Under the pieces are notes generated by a model that ran no database searches, was not told where the DNA came from, and saw only the letters and a program-made list of their open reading frames with translations. The position numbers and the translations under genes were made by a program. From an uncultured Propionibacteriaceae bacterium (GTDB lineage: Bacteria; Actinomycetota; Actinomycetes; Propionibacteriales; Propionibacteriaceae), in assembly GCA_938046585.1 (NCBI GenBank), contig CALIWR010000005.1, positions 248,001-312,000 of the forward strand: a DNA stretch of 64,000 nt. The letters are read 5' to 3'. Position 1 is the stretch's first letter; each line of letters starts with the position of its first letter. Of the stretch, positions 1-8,202 are shown piece by piece.

Positions 1-9
1 TCAGGAACC

Positions 10-1134
10 ATGCAGTCCGCCTGGAAGGGCGGCCTCAGAGGAGCCCGAGCCGGAGCCTTGCTCGGGCCGATCGGGATGGTGAGCGGATTTATCGGCGGGT
101 CGATCTCGGGTGGAGTTTCGGGCTTCGCCGACTCTGCCGATGCGATCCCGACCCTGTTGAAGCAGGCCTTTCAGAACTATGTGGCCTGGGCCTCAGGTCA
201 CGTCTCCACGGTGCTGGGGCAGATCGCGGACTTCGCCGAGCAGAGCATCCGACCGATGGTTGCCGTGATCGGTCAGATCAGCGGAGCCGGGGTTCGTGCT
301 GAACGCGCAGCTTCGCTGCTGAGCGGCCGGGGGGACCCGGGAACTAATGTGGACGCGCCAGCCCAAGGCACTTTCGGTCAGACCGCTCAAGGTTCCGGTG
401 CGCAGAAACTTGATGGGGATCTGATCGACCTGAACCAGGCCGTTGGCAACAAGGATGCCCAGCTGCCTGAGGGCTATCAGCGGGTCAGTGATCAGGAGCT
501 GGCGCAGCTGGGGCTGACTCCCGAGATGCTTACCGACGAGAACGGCTTCATCGCCGAGGTTTTCAAGACCCCTGATGGGAACTATGTGATGGCCTTCGGC
601 GGTACCTTTGTTGGTCCAGGCGGAGGCAAACCCGATATCATCGAAGACGGGGTGGGAGCGGCTACGGTCTCGCCTCAGACCAAGCAGGTGCTGGCGATCA
701 CCGAGGCTTTGAAGAACAAGGGGGTTAGCGACAAGTTCGTCTTCACCGGACATTCGCTGGGAGGTCGGTTGGCAGCGATCGCATCGATGGATACCGGTAA
801 TGCCGGGGTGACCTACAACGCTGCCGGGGTCAGCCAGGCGACAATCGACTATGTCGCCCACAAGAACGGGGTTGACCCGGGGACCCTCGTGGCTCAAGCC
901 AACAATGGACAGGTTCGGCGTTACTACACCGGCGATGATCCGTTGACCGCCGCTCAAGAACGCTGGCAGGGCTCTGCCGCAGCAGCGCCAGACGCGGTAG
1001 GGGCCCCGATCCAACTGGGCCCGACTGAGCAGAGCGATCTGACCAAGCCACCTTTCAACCTGGATCCGTACCGGGAGGGGCATTACCAAGAACAGGTCGA
1101 GCAGGCCTGGAGAAAACAGTATGGTGGCGGATAG
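10..1134 (+). CDS. Lipase-class-3-like alpha/beta hydrolase, toxin-like; possibly 5' partial
   Basis: A predicted serine esterase or phospholipase. The nucleophile elbow GHSLGG lies at residues 247-252 (Ser249). A YTGDDP segment (Asp309/310) and a C-terminal EGHY (His358) are in the right order for a Ser-Asp-His triad. The first 40 residues are Gly/Ala-rich, like the membrane-active linker found ahead of toxin domains in large polymorphic toxins or type VII effectors. The reading frame is open from base 1 (three codons precede the ATG and none is a stop), so the true start may lie left of the window, although a weak AGGA precedes this ATG. The hydrolase fold is well supported by motif order. 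The toxin role is inference: no immunity gene or secretion gene is visible beside it. Confidence 0.7.
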   Translation: MQSAWKGGLRGARAGALLGPIGMVSGFIGGSISGGVSGFADSADAIPTLLKQAFQNYVAWASGHVSTVLGQIADFAEQSIRPMVAVIGQISGAGVRAERAASLLSGRGDPGTNVDAPAQGTFGQTAQGSGAQKLDGDLIDLNQAVGNKDAQLPEGYQRVSDQELAQLGLTPEMLTDENGFIAEVFKTPDGNYVMAFGGTFVGPGGGKPDIIEDGVGAATVSPQTKQVLAITEALKNKGVSDKFVFTGHSLGGRLAAIASMDTGNAGVTYNAAGVSQATIDYVAHKNGVDPGTLVAQANNGQVRRYYTGDDPLTAAQERWQGSAAAAPDAVGAPIQLGPTEQSDLTKPPFNLDPYREGHYQEQVEQAWRKQYGGG

Positions 1135-1190
1135 GGCATCTAGTCGGATCGGTGTCGAGGCGCCGACAGCGCCCCGAGTCTGCGGGATGC

Positions 1191-1196
1191 TAGGGT
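1191..1196 (+). promoter_or_regulatory. -10 box (TAGGGT) for the CoA-transferase gene
   Basis: TAGGGT fits the actinobacterial TANNNT -10 pattern. It lies 40 bases before the start codon, leaving a short leader that carries the GGAAGG ribosome site. No convincing -35 is seen. Confidence 0.4.
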
Positions 1197-1236
1197 ATGA
1201 GGTCGATGGTGCTGCCATCTGATCGGGAAGGAAATC

Positions 1237-2412
1237 ATGAGACCCCTGGAAGGAATCAAGGTTCTCGATCTCAGCCGCGTGCTTGCAGGCCCGTATGCCA
1301 CGATGATGCTGGCCGATTACGGTGCCGATGTCATCAAGGTCGAGCCGCCGCAGGTGGGCGATGACTCACGGGCCTTCGGTCCCTTCATCAACGGGGAGAG
1401 CGCCTATTTCATGAGCTTGAACCGGAATAAGCGCTCGATCGTGCTCAACCTCAAAGATCCTGATCATGTCGCGACCTTCAAGGAACTTGTCGCGAACATC
1501 GACGTCGTTGTGGAGAATTACCGTCCCGGGACCATGGAGAAATTCGGGCTGGGCTACGACGTCCTTAGCCAGATCAAACCCGACCTGATCTATGCCGCCT
1601 GCTCCGGCTTCGGGGATTCTGGCCCGTACCGGCTCAAACCGGCCTACGATGTGGTGGTTCAGGCGATGGGCGGCATTATGAGCATCACCGGACCCGAAGG
1701 TAGCACCGGGTTCCGGGTCGGGGCCTCAGTCGGGGACGTGGTCGCGGGGATCTTCACCGCCTACGGGATCATGATGGCGCTTTACCACCGTCAGACGACC
1801 GGTGAGGGACAGAAGGTCGATGTCGCGATGCTCGACTGCCAGTTGGCGATCCTGGAGAACGCCATCGCCCGCTATGTCACCTCTGGTGAGGTCCCGAAGC
1901 CACTGGGCAACCGACACCCGTCGATCACACCGTTCTCGGCCTACACCTCAGCCGATGGCTCGGTGATTGTCGGGGCCGGTAACGATCGACTGTGGGCGAA
2001 GTTGTGTGTCCTGCTGGGACGTGAAGATCTGCTGACGGACCCACGTTTCCTGACCAATAGCGACCGGACCGAGCACGCCACCGAACTGGGTGAGATCCTG
2101 GATCGAGCATTCGGCAGGGACACCACCGACAACTGGCTCGCCAAGCTGGACGAAGCGGGGATCCCGAATGCCCCGATCAACACGGTCGACCGAGTGGTGG
2201 CCGATCCCCATGTTGCGGCCCGCGAGATGATCGTCGAAGTTGAGCATCCGACGGCTGGTCGGCTGAGGATGCCGGGAGTGCCGGTCAAGATGCTCGCCAC
2301 GCCGGGTTCCGTGGATAGGCCGGCGCCCCTGCTCGGAGCCGACACGGCTGCGGTCCTGCAGGAGATGCTGGGCTGGGACGCCGCGAAGGCGGCGAGATTC
2401 GCCGAGCAGTGA
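1237..2412 (+). CDS. CaiB/BaiF family (class III) CoA-transferase
   Basis: A 391-residue family III CoA-transferase, which moves coenzyme A between carboxylic acids through a covalent aspartyl intermediate. The N-terminus (LEGIKVLDLSRVLAGPYATM) and the ADYGADVIKVEPP segment are family hallmarks. The likely catalytic Asp is Asp167 in GASVGDVVAG, just before the long helix leading to the TGEGQKVDVAM segment. Length matches formyl-CoA and succinyl-CoA transferases (about 400). The ATG has GGAAGG about 7 bases upstream. The acid substrate cannot be read from the sequence, and the neighbours do not suggest a pathway. Confidence 0.93.
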   Translation: MRPLEGIKVLDLSRVLAGPYATMMLADYGADVIKVEPPQVGDDSRAFGPFINGESAYFMSLNRNKRSIVLNLKDPDHVATFKELVANIDVVVENYRPGTMEKFGLGYDVLSQIKPDLIYAACSGFGDSGPYRLKPAYDVVVQAMGGIMSITGPEGSTGFRVGASVGDVVAGIFTAYGIMMALYHRQTTGEGQKVDVAMLDCQLAILENAIARYVTSGEVPKPLGNRHPSITPFSAYTSADGSVIVGAGNDRLWAKLCVLLGREDLLTDPRFLTNSDRTEHATELGEILDRAFGRDTTDNWLAKLDEAGIPNAPINTVDRVVADPHVAAREMIVEVEHPTAGRLRMPGVPVKMLATPGSVDRPAPLLGADTAAVLQEMLGWDAAKAARFAEQ

Positions 2413-2764
2413 TCACGTCCTGCCAGATCCCCACAGCGACGTCATCCGGCGGGGCCCTGCCGGGTGAGATACCGTGTCCCGGTGCGCCCGACCCGTGTTC
2501 ATATGGCCGCTCTGGGCTGCGCCTGTCACAAGAGCGTAGAGTCAGCGGATGGCGGATTCGATCTGGTGTTCGAACCTGAGGACGCCGGGCGGGTTAAGGC
2601 TGGCCACATACCGATCACCGGGGTCCTGGTTGAGGGGTGCGAGCGTGGGCGGGCGGCTCACCAGGGGATCATCTGGCCGATCGATTCCGTGTCAGCCGGT
2701 GGCATTGTTAGGGCAGTGGTGCGAGACTTCAACCGTATCGAACTCGTTGTGGAAGCAGGTTGAA
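2413..2764. other. 352-base gap before pgsA holding a possible small ORF and a -10 box
   Basis: No recognised gene. A forward frame from GTG 2464 (or ATG 2503) to TGA 2763 gives up to 99 residues with protein-like composition from about base 2540 onward, and stops one base before the pgsA start, as in translational coupling. In the competing pgsA frame, TAGAGT (2537-2542) is followed by exactly 6 bases and ATG 2549, which would add 72 codons to PgsA. That stretch has uncharacteristic tta and agg codons and no known domain. I favour the small ORF or plain leader over the extension. Confidence 0.35.
2464..2763 (+). CDS. Hypothetical small protein, doubtful
   Basis: Up to 99 residues (65 if GTG 2566 is used). 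The second half is acidic and mixed alpha/beta in character and rich in Val/Ile/Gly. I recognise no family. It ends one base before the pgsA GTG, and the pgsA ribosome site lies inside its last codons, which would suit coupling. Third-position GC looks coding-like in the second half only. It may be spurious. Confidence 0.3.
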   Translation: MRYRVPVRPTRVHMAALGCACHKSVESADGGFDLVFEPEDAGRVKAGHIPITGVLVEGCERGRAAHQGIIWPIDSVSAGGIVRAVVRDFNRIELVVEAG

Positions 2765-3373
2765 GTGACCAGGGACCAGCGTACGGCAGTCCCGGTTCGT
2801 GCCCTGAACATCCCGAATCTGCTGACTGCGCTTCGGCTGCTGATGGTGCCTCTGCTTGGTTTTCTGCTGCTGTCGCATCCCCAGGACTCAGGGTGGCGTT
2901 GGGCTGCGACGCTGACCTTCGTGGTGGCCAGCGTGACCGATGTAGCCGACGGGCGGATCGCCCGCCGCTACGGCCTGGTCACGACGTTCGGCAAGTTGTG
3001 GGACCCGATCGCCGACAAAGCATTAACCGGGATGGCCTTTGTGGCGCTGTCGGTCCTGCACGAATTGGCATGGTGGATGACGGTGGTGGTCCTGCTGCGG
3101 GAGTGGGGGATCACCCTGCTGCGGTTCTTAGTCTTGAAGTACGCGGTGATGGCCGCCAATCGGGGCGGCAAACTGAAGACCGTGATGCAGTCTGTGGCGT
3201 TGGTCGGCTACATGCTGCCGCTCGGCTCGTTGCCGCTGGCCTGGTTACTGCAACCGGTCGCCGTGGTGCTGATGTGGATCGCGGTGCTGCTAACCGTGGT
3301 GACTGGCCTCGACTATTGCTGGGAGGCCTGGAAACTGCGCCAGCAGGGCCTCGCCCAGCGCGCTGGCCCATGA
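2765..3373 (+). CDS. pgsA: CDP-diacylglycerol-glycerol-3-phosphate 3-phosphatidyltransferase
   Basis: Makes phosphatidylglycerol phosphate from CDP-diacylglycerol and glycerol-3-phosphate at the inner membrane, the committed step to phosphatidylglycerol. From GTG 2765 it is 202 residues, the normal size. The complete CDP-alcohol phosphatidyltransferase signature is present: DVADG, then AR, eight residues, G, three residues, D, three residues, D (ending in WDPIAD). Several hydrophobic helices flank it. GTG 2765 is chosen because the conserved ALNIPNLLTALR block starts about 14 residues later. An in-frame ATG at 2549 would add an unlikely 72-residue extension. The gene overlaps cinA by ATGA. 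A related phosphatidylinositol-phosphate-type enzyme cannot be fully excluded, but gene order supports PgsA. Confidence 0.9.
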   Translation: MTRDQRTAVPVRALNIPNLLTALRLLMVPLLGFLLLSHPQDSGWRWAATLTFVVASVTDVADGRIARRYGLVTTFGKLWDPIADKALTGMAFVALSVLHELAWWMTVVVLLREWGITLLRFLVLKYAVMAANRGGKLKTVMQSVALVGYMLPLGSLPLAWLLQPVAVVLMWIAVLLTVVTGLDYCWEAWKLRQQGLAQRAGP

Positions 3374-3849
3374 ACGCGGACCATGTGGTCGCCGTGCTAC
3401 GGGCTCGGCGGGAGTCCGTTGCAACCTGCGAATCACTCACGGGTGGGTTGGTGGCCGCGGAGCTGACATCGGTACCAGGGGCCTCGGCCGTAGTGCGAGG
3501 TGGCCTGCTCACCTACGCCACCGAGCTGAAAGTGTCTCTGGCCGGGGTGGACCCAGATGTGGTACGACGCTTCGGTGTGGTCTCGGATCAGGTGGCCCAG
3601 GCGATGGCAGCAGGCGCGCGACGGGTGTGCGGGGCATCGTGGGGGATCGCAGTCACCGGGGTGGCCGGGCCGGATGAGGTCGACGGCCTAGCACCCGGGA
3701 CGGTCTGGACTGCGGTTGCGGGCCCATACGAGATCCGGGCCCGGTCGAGCCACTACCACGGAGATCGCGAGCAGGTACGTCGGGCGACTGTGGCCGGCGC
3801 GCTCGACCTATTGGATGAGATGCTCGCTCAGGCTTCGATCGCCCGGTAG
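3370..3849 (+). CDS. CinA C-terminal domain protein, nicotinamide-nucleotide amidohydrolase type
   Basis: 159 residues corresponding to the C-terminal domain of CinA alone (PncC-type), which deamidates nicotinamide mononucleotide in pyridine nucleotide recycling. The family core ATCESLTGGLVAAELTSVPG, followed by GGLLTYA and AVTGVAGP, is clear. The ATG overlaps the pgsA stop (ATGA), so the two are translationally coupled. The stop codon TAG is also the first half of a predicted -10 box for the next gene. Actinobacteria often call this gene cinA although the N-terminal domain is absent, as here. Confidence 0.92.
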   Translation: MNADHVVAVLRARRESVATCESLTGGLVAAELTSVPGASAVVRGGLLTYATELKVSLAGVDPDVVRRFGVVSDQVAQAMAAGARRVCGASWGIAVTGVAGPDEVDGLAPGTVWTAVAGPYEIRARSSHYHGDREQVRRATVAGALDLLDEMLAQASIAR

Positions 3850-3852
3850 AGT
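3847..3852 (+). promoter_or_regulatory. -10 box (TAGAGT) of clgR, overlapping the upstream stop codon
   Basis: TAGAGT ends 6 bases before the clgR ATG, the spacing expected for a leaderless transcript starting at the A of ATG. Its first three bases are the TAG stop of the preceding gene. There is no Shine-Dalgarno sequence before clgR, in agreement. Confidence 0.6.
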
Positions 3853-3858
3853 CGTCTC

Positions 3859-4155
3859 ATGCACAAGGTCCACGTCACTCCACTCCTGCGTGAGGTGCTG
3901 GGAGAGTCGTTGCGCGAGCAGCGTATGGCGCAGGGCCGAACGTTGCGAGAGGTTTCCTCCGACGCCAGTGTCAGTCTCGGCTACCTGTCTGAGGTTGAGC
4001 GAGGCCAGAAGGAGGCATCGTCGGAATTGCTGGCTTCGATCTGCGCTGCGCTCGAGGTGCCCCTGTCTGTTGTCCTCGACGACGCATCTCGTCGCCTCGC
4101 GGCTTTCGAGACGGTGACGGTGCTCCCGGTCGAGACGGTTGTCGCGGCCGCCTGA
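3859..4155 (+). CDS. clgR: XRE-family regulator ClgR
   Basis: A 98-residue Cro/C1-type helix-turn-helix protein. ClgR activates Clp protease genes and other stress genes in actinobacteria. The HTH spans about residues 17-70 ([36 protein letters not shown]), closely following the ClgR pattern, with a hydrophobic tail ([14 protein letters not shown]) that in relatives governs turnover by ClpP. Position directly after pgsA-cinA and before DUF3046-recA is the standard actinobacterial location. Transcription is probably leaderless from the -10 at 3847. Confidence 0.92.
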   Translation: MHKVHVTPLLREVLGESLREQRMAQGRTLREVSSDASVSLGYLSEVERGQKEASSELLASICAALEVPLSVVLDDASRRLAAFETVTVLPVETVVAAA

Positions 4156-4156
4156 G

Positions 4157-4351
4157 GTGCGGGAAGCCGAACTGTGGCGGCGGCTGGAGGCCGTCCTGGG
4201 GCGGGGCTATGCCCATGCTTGGGCTGATCAGGTGGTGCTAGGGGATTTGGGCGGTCGGACCGTGACCGAGGCCTTGGGGCATGGTCTCGAGACCAAGCTG
4301 ATCTGGCGGGCAGTCTGGGCCCAGCTGGGCTTACCGGCGTCAGAACGCTGA
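4157..4351 (+). CDS. DUF3046 family protein
   Basis: 64 residues from GTG 4157, two bases after the clgR stop. It matches the small actinobacterial DUF3046 family: an N-terminal [10 protein letters not shown] segment, an [22 protein letters not shown] core, then [12 protein letters not shown]. The family sits almost invariably between clgR and recA. Function is unknown. It is soluble and mostly helical. An upstream TTG (4139) in frame would overlap clgR and is less like the family start. Confidence 0.87.
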   Translation: MREAELWRRLEAVLGRGYAHAWADQVVLGDLGGRTVTEALGHGLETKLIWRAVWAQLGLPASER

Positions 4352-4371
4352 CCGGCGTGTCGGCCGTGCCT

Positions 4372-4385
4372 CGAACATATGTTCG
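4372..4385. promoter_or_regulatory. LexA (SOS) box of recA
   Basis: CGAACATATGTTCG is a perfect 14-base palindrome matching the actinobacterial and Gram-positive SOS operator (CGAAC-N4-GTTCG). It lies 141 bases upstream of the recA start, placing recA under the LexA encoded at 18.1 kb. Confidence 0.9.
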
Positions 4386-4526
4386 GTAGATTATCCACCG
4401 GTCCCGATCGACTCAGGAGTTTTCCACAGGTCAGGTCATGGGGCGAGCGGGTTGTCAGTGGGTCCGCCTACTGTCCACCTCAGATGGCTCGACCGAGCCA
4501 CCCAGGTACGAGGGAAGGATGCAGAC

Positions 4527-5573
4527 ATGGCGGTGGCAGATCGTGGCAAGGCCTTGGAAGCAGCGCTTGCGCAGATCGAGAAGGCACACGGCAAGGGGTC
4601 GGTGATGCGTCTCGGTGAGGGCAGCCGACAGCCGATCGATGTGATTCCCACCGGATCGATCGCACTCGACATCGCGCTCGGGATCGGCGGACTGCCGCGG
4701 GGCCGGGTGGTGGAGATCTACGGACCGGAGTCCAGCGGCAAGACCACCGTGGCGCTGCACGCGATCGCCAACGCGCAGGCCGGAGGCGGGATCTGCGCCT
4801 TCATCGACGCCGAGCATGCCCTGGATCCGGACTACGCCCAGAAGCTGGGCGTCGACACCGACGCTCTCCTGGTGAGCCAGCCAGATAATGGTGAGCAGGC
4901 CCTCGAGATCGCCGACATGCTGGTTCGTTCAGGAGCGCTGTCCTTGATCGTGATCGACTCGGTGGCTGCGCTGACCCCTCGAGCCGAGATCGAGGGTGAG
5001 ATGGGCGACAACCACGTCGGGCTGCAGGCACGACTGATGAGCCAGGCGCTGCGCAAAATGACGGGCGCCTTGAGCGGTGCCGGGACCACGGCGATCTTCA
5101 TCAACCAGTTGCGTGAAAAGATCGGGGTGATGTTCGGCTCCCCAGAGACCACCACCGGTGGTCGGGCCCTGAAGTTCTACTCATCGGTCCGGCTGGACGT
5201 GCGTCGGATCGAGACCTTGAAGGACGGATCCGACATGGTCGGTAACCGGACCCGGGTCAAGGTGGTGAAGAACAAGGTCGCCCCGCCCTTCAAGCAGGCG
5301 GAATTCGACATCCTGTACGGCGAGGGCATCTCGCGGGAGGGCAGCCTGATCGACCTCGGCGTCGACAACGGCGTGATCCGCAAGGCGGGGGCCTGGTTCA
5401 CTTACGAGGCCGACCAGCTCGGGCAGGGCAAAGAGAACGCCCGCTCCTTCCTGCGGAACAACCCGGAGGTCGCGGCCGAGATCGAGCGTCGAATCCTCGA
5501 GAAGATGGGGATCGGGCAGAGCGGCCAGGGCGAGGAGCGGATTGACCCGGTGACCGGCGAGGTTGAGTTCTGA
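4527..5573 (+). CDS. recA: Recombinase A
   Basis: RecA forms ATP-dependent filaments on single-stranded DNA, drives strand exchange and triggers LexA self-cleavage. From ATG 4527 it is 348 residues, typical length. Walker A is GPESSGKTT (66-74). The loop [18 protein letters not shown] and the VRLDVRRIE segment are characteristic. No intein is present. ATG 4527 is chosen because GGAAGG precedes it and the conserved [23 protein letters not shown] starts right after; frames further upstream give non-conserved sequence. A perfect LexA box lies upstream. The end overlaps or abuts recX. Confidence 0.98.
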   Translation: MAVADRGKALEAALAQIEKAHGKGSVMRLGEGSRQPIDVIPTGSIALDIALGIGGLPRGRVVEIYGPESSGKTTVALHAIANAQAGGGICAFIDAEHALDPDYAQKLGVDTDALLVSQPDNGEQALEIADMLVRSGALSLIVIDSVAALTPRAEIEGEMGDNHVGLQARLMSQALRKMTGALSGAGTTAIFINQLREKIGVMFGSPETTTGGRALKFYSSVRLDVRRIETLKDGSDMVGNRTRVKVVKNKVAPPFKQAEFDILYGEGISREGSLIDLGVDNGVIRKAGAWFTYEADQLGQGKENARSFLRNNPEVAAEIERRILEKMGIGQSGQGEERIDPVTGEVEF

Positions 5574-5580
5574 GGCTGCG

Positions 5581-6225
5581 GTGGCTGGACCCGATGTCGA
5601 CGAGTTACGACGACGGATCGCCGAGCTGAGCCAACACCATGCGCAACGGCCTGATCGGCGGATCGGTACTGGCTCAGACGCTCAGCTCGAGCAGGATGAG
5701 GCAGAGCGCAGCCTGGATCGGAATCGTGATGGTTCAGACCGGCAGCAGAAGAGCGGGGATGACGAAGACCGCGAGGCGGTGGCGGCCGCTCACGAGATCG
5801 CGTTACGCCGGCTGACTGTTCGAGACCGGACCTGGCATGAACTGGCCAGCGATCTGGAACGCCGACAAGTTCCGCCCGCGGTAGCCCAAGCCGTACTCCA
5901 TCGCCTCGAAGAGGTCGGACTGGTGAACGATGCCCGGTTCGCCGAGCAATGGGTGACGAGCCGTAGCGGCCAGAAGCGTTCTTCGGTCAGCAGGATGCGC
6001 TACCAGTTGCGGCAGAAGGGAATCGCCGAGGAGACGATCGACGCAGCCTTGGCCTGCTGCGATCTGGACGATCTGGAGACCGCGCGGGATCTGGCGAGGC
6101 AACGTCTGCGGGTCCTGTCCGGGCTGGCCATCCCGGTACAGCAACGTCGGCTGGCAGCCTATTTGGCCCGGCGGGGTTTCTCGACCGCGGTGGTGGCTCG
6201 AGTGGTGGGCGAGGCCCTGGACTGA
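5581..6225 (+). CDS. recX: Regulatory protein RecX
   Basis: RecX binds and limits RecA filaments. Residues from about 70 onward carry the three-helix repeats of the family (LRRLTVRDRTWHELASDLERR, EEVGLVNDARFAEQWV, LRQKGIAEETIDAAL). The first 65 residues are polar, charged and low complexity, an extension beyond the usual RecX core and probably disordered. GTG 5581 gives 214 residues. A TTG at 5563 would overlap the end of recA by 11 bases. The recA-recX pair is co-transcribed, so RecX is likely induced with RecA in the SOS response. Confidence 0.92.
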   Translation: MAGPDVDELRRRIAELSQHHAQRPDRRIGTGSDAQLEQDEAERSLDRNRDGSDRQQKSGDDEDREAVAAAHEIALRRLTVRDRTWHELASDLERRQVPPAVAQAVLHRLEEVGLVNDARFAEQWVTSRSGQKRSSVSRMRYQLRQKGIAEETIDAALACCDLDDLETARDLARQRLRVLSGLAIPVQQRRLAAYLARRGFSTAVVARVVGEALD

Positions 6226-6558
6226 TCCCGCAGCTGGTGGTCGCGGATCCAGGGCCAGGATCGCCACTCGCCTGGGGCGGCATCGGCTACCCGTCGGGTA
6301 TCGTGACGGACCCATAGGCGGCTTGGGGCGGTTCGCAGATGTGTTCATGCAGGATCACCGGAGAGTCGGGTGAGTGGTCCACGATGAGAATCGGTGGTCC
6401 TGTGCCGATGCTGGGCTCGCTGACGAACCCATGGTCGAGGTATAGCGTTCTTAACGCCACGCTAGACAATGGTCGACCCGGGCTTGGGCTATCCAGCATC
6501 GCCATGTCCCGGTGATGGATCGTCTATCTGGAAAGCGAGAGCGGACGGGAGGGGAGCC
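6226..6558. other. 333-base gap between recX and rny
   Basis: No recognised gene. It holds an interrupted inverted repeat just after recX (around 6244-6264, GATCC/GGATC arms) that could be a weak terminator, and a 13-base palindrome TACCCGTCGGGTA at 6288-6300. A minus-strand frame (6505 down to 6287, 72 residues, no known family) overlaps the palindrome and is possible but unsupported. GGGAGGGGAG just before 6559 is the ribosome site of rny. Confidence 0.45.
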
Positions 6559-8088
6559 ATGCCGGGGGCAGTCTCGAGCCTGGATGTCGTGCTCGTGGTG
6601 CTGGCTTTGGCGCTCGTGGGCTATCTGCTCTGGGCCCGACATAGCTGGGCTGCCGAGCTGGACCGATCTCGGGCCGAGGTGGACCGGGCCCGAGCGGACC
6701 TCGACCGTACCCGGGCCGACGCGCGGCAGCGACAGGATGAGGCAGACCAGCGGCTGGGCCAGGACCGGGAAGACCTGCGATCAGCACGGGAGGCGCTGCT
6801 GCGACGCGAGACCCTGGTCAGCGAGCGGGAGAGCCGTGCCCAAGCCGAGCAGCAGGCTCTGGAACAGCGAGCGGCCCGGATCGACGAGCTTCACAGCGAG
6901 ATGTCTGCCCAGTCCGACGCCGTCGCCCGGGCCCGGGCCCGGGCTCAGGCCGAGCTGGAACGGATCGCGGGTCTCAGCCACGAGCAGGCAACCAACGAAT
7001 TAGTGGCGCAGGCCGAGCACGAGGCTCGGCTGCGAGCCGCGGCCGTCGCCCGGGACATTGAGCGGGAATCCCGTCTCCACGCCGAACAGCAGGCCCGCGC
7101 GGTGATCGTCACAGCAATCCAGCGTCTGTCCGCTGAGCAGACCGCCGAATCCGTCGTGACGACGGTCGATCTTCCTGGCGATGAGATGAAGGGGCGGATC
7201 ATCGGTCGCGAGGGTCGTAACATCCGGACCTTCGAGCAGGTGACCGGGGTCAACGTGATGATCGACGACACCCCGGGCAGCGTGCTGCTGTCTTGCTTCG
7301 ACCCGGTGCGGCGAGAGACTGCCCGACTGGCCCTGGCCGAACTGATCAGCGATGGGCGAATCCACCCGCAGCGCATTGAGGACGTCTACGAACGGTGCCG
7401 GACGACTGTGGACGAGCGGATCATGGATGCTGCTAGCGCAGCTGTGGCCGAGGTCGGGATCAGTGACCTGGATCCCGAGCTGTTGCCGGTGCTGGGCTCT
7501 CTGCGCTACCGCACCTCCCACGGCCAGAACGTCCTCAAGCATTCGGTGGAGTGCGCCCACTTGGCCGGGTTGATGGCGGTTGAACTCGGCTTGGATGCCC
7601 CCACCTGCCGACGGGCCGCGTTCCTACACGACATCGGCAAGGCCCTCACTCACGAGCACGAGGGCTCGCATGCCGCGGTCGGGGCCGTTCTGGCTCGACG
7701 TCACGGTGAGCACCCCGACATCGTCCATGCTATTGAAGCTCATCACAACGAGGTCGAGCCGCGGACTGTCGAAGCGGTCCTGACCCAGGCTGCCGACGCC
7801 ATCAGCGGCTCGCGTCCAGGAGCGCGCCGCGAAAGTCTGGAAGCGTATGTGAAGCGCTTGCAGCGCCTGGAACAGATCGCCGTGGCTCATCCGGGCGTAG
7901 AACGGGTCTTCGCGATGCAGGCTGGTCGCGAGGTTCGGGTGATGGTTAACTCGGACCTGGTCGACGATGATCAGATGGCGGTCGTGGCCCGCAGTATCGC
8001 CCGGCAAGTGGAGGAGGAGCTCACCTATCCTGGGCAGATTCGCGTAACCCTGGTCCGCGAGAGCCGAGCCATCGCGGTGGCCCACTGA
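6559..8088 (+). CDS. rny: Ribonuclease Y
   Basis: A membrane-anchored endoribonuclease that starts mRNA decay. 509 residues in the canonical order: one N-terminal transmembrane helix (about 8-26), a long charged coiled coil rich in Arg/Ala/Glu (30-200), a KH RNA-binding domain with GRIIGREGRNIR (from about 213), and an HD hydrolase domain with the metal-binding pair His357-Asp358 in LHDIGKA. The KH GxxG loop is intact. ATG 6559 is chosen for its strong GGGAGGGGAG and because the membrane helix then lies at the very N-terminus. Coding frame continues upstream but adds unconserved sequence. Confidence 0.95.
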   Translation: MPGAVSSLDVVLVVLALALVGYLLWARHSWAAELDRSRAEVDRARADLDRTRADARQRQDEADQRLGQDREDLRSAREALLRRETLVSERESRAQAEQQALEQRAARIDELHSEMSAQSDAVARARARAQAELERIAGLSHEQATNELVAQAEHEARLRAAAVARDIERESRLHAEQQARAVIVTAIQRLSAEQTAESVVTTVDLPGDEMKGRIIGREGRNIRTFEQVTGVNVMIDDTPGSVLLSCFDPVRRETARLALAELISDGRIHPQRIEDVYERCRTTVDERIMDAASAAVAEVGISDLDPELLPVLGSLRYRTSHGQNVLKHSVECAHLAGLMAVELGLDAPTCRRAAFLHDIGKALTHEHEGSHAAVGAVLARRHGEHPDIVHAIEAHHNEVEPRTVEAVLTQAADAISGSRPGARRESLEAYVKRLQRLEQIAVAHPGVERVFAMQAGREVRVMVNSDLVDDDQMAVVARSIARQVEEELTYPGQIRVTLVRESRAIAVAH

Positions 8089-8202
8089 TTGGGACTATCC
8101 CCAACCTAGCCACCACCCATAGAGAAATGCTCGAAAGACGATGGTTGTCGGCGTATCACCAGAGATTTCTCACCGCAGGTGGTGGTGTGCCAGAGTGAGG
8201 TC

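Noticed and set aside
2549..2764. 72-residue N-terminal extension of PgsA
   Set aside because: Codon use (tta, agg) and composition are unlike the genome, the family starts near the conserved ALNIPNLL, and a better coding frame overlaps. Kept only as an open question.
6287..6505. 72-codon minus-strand frame between recX and rny
   Set aside because: No family, no ribosome site or promoter, and a palindrome lies across its 3' end. Described under the gap but not called as a gene.
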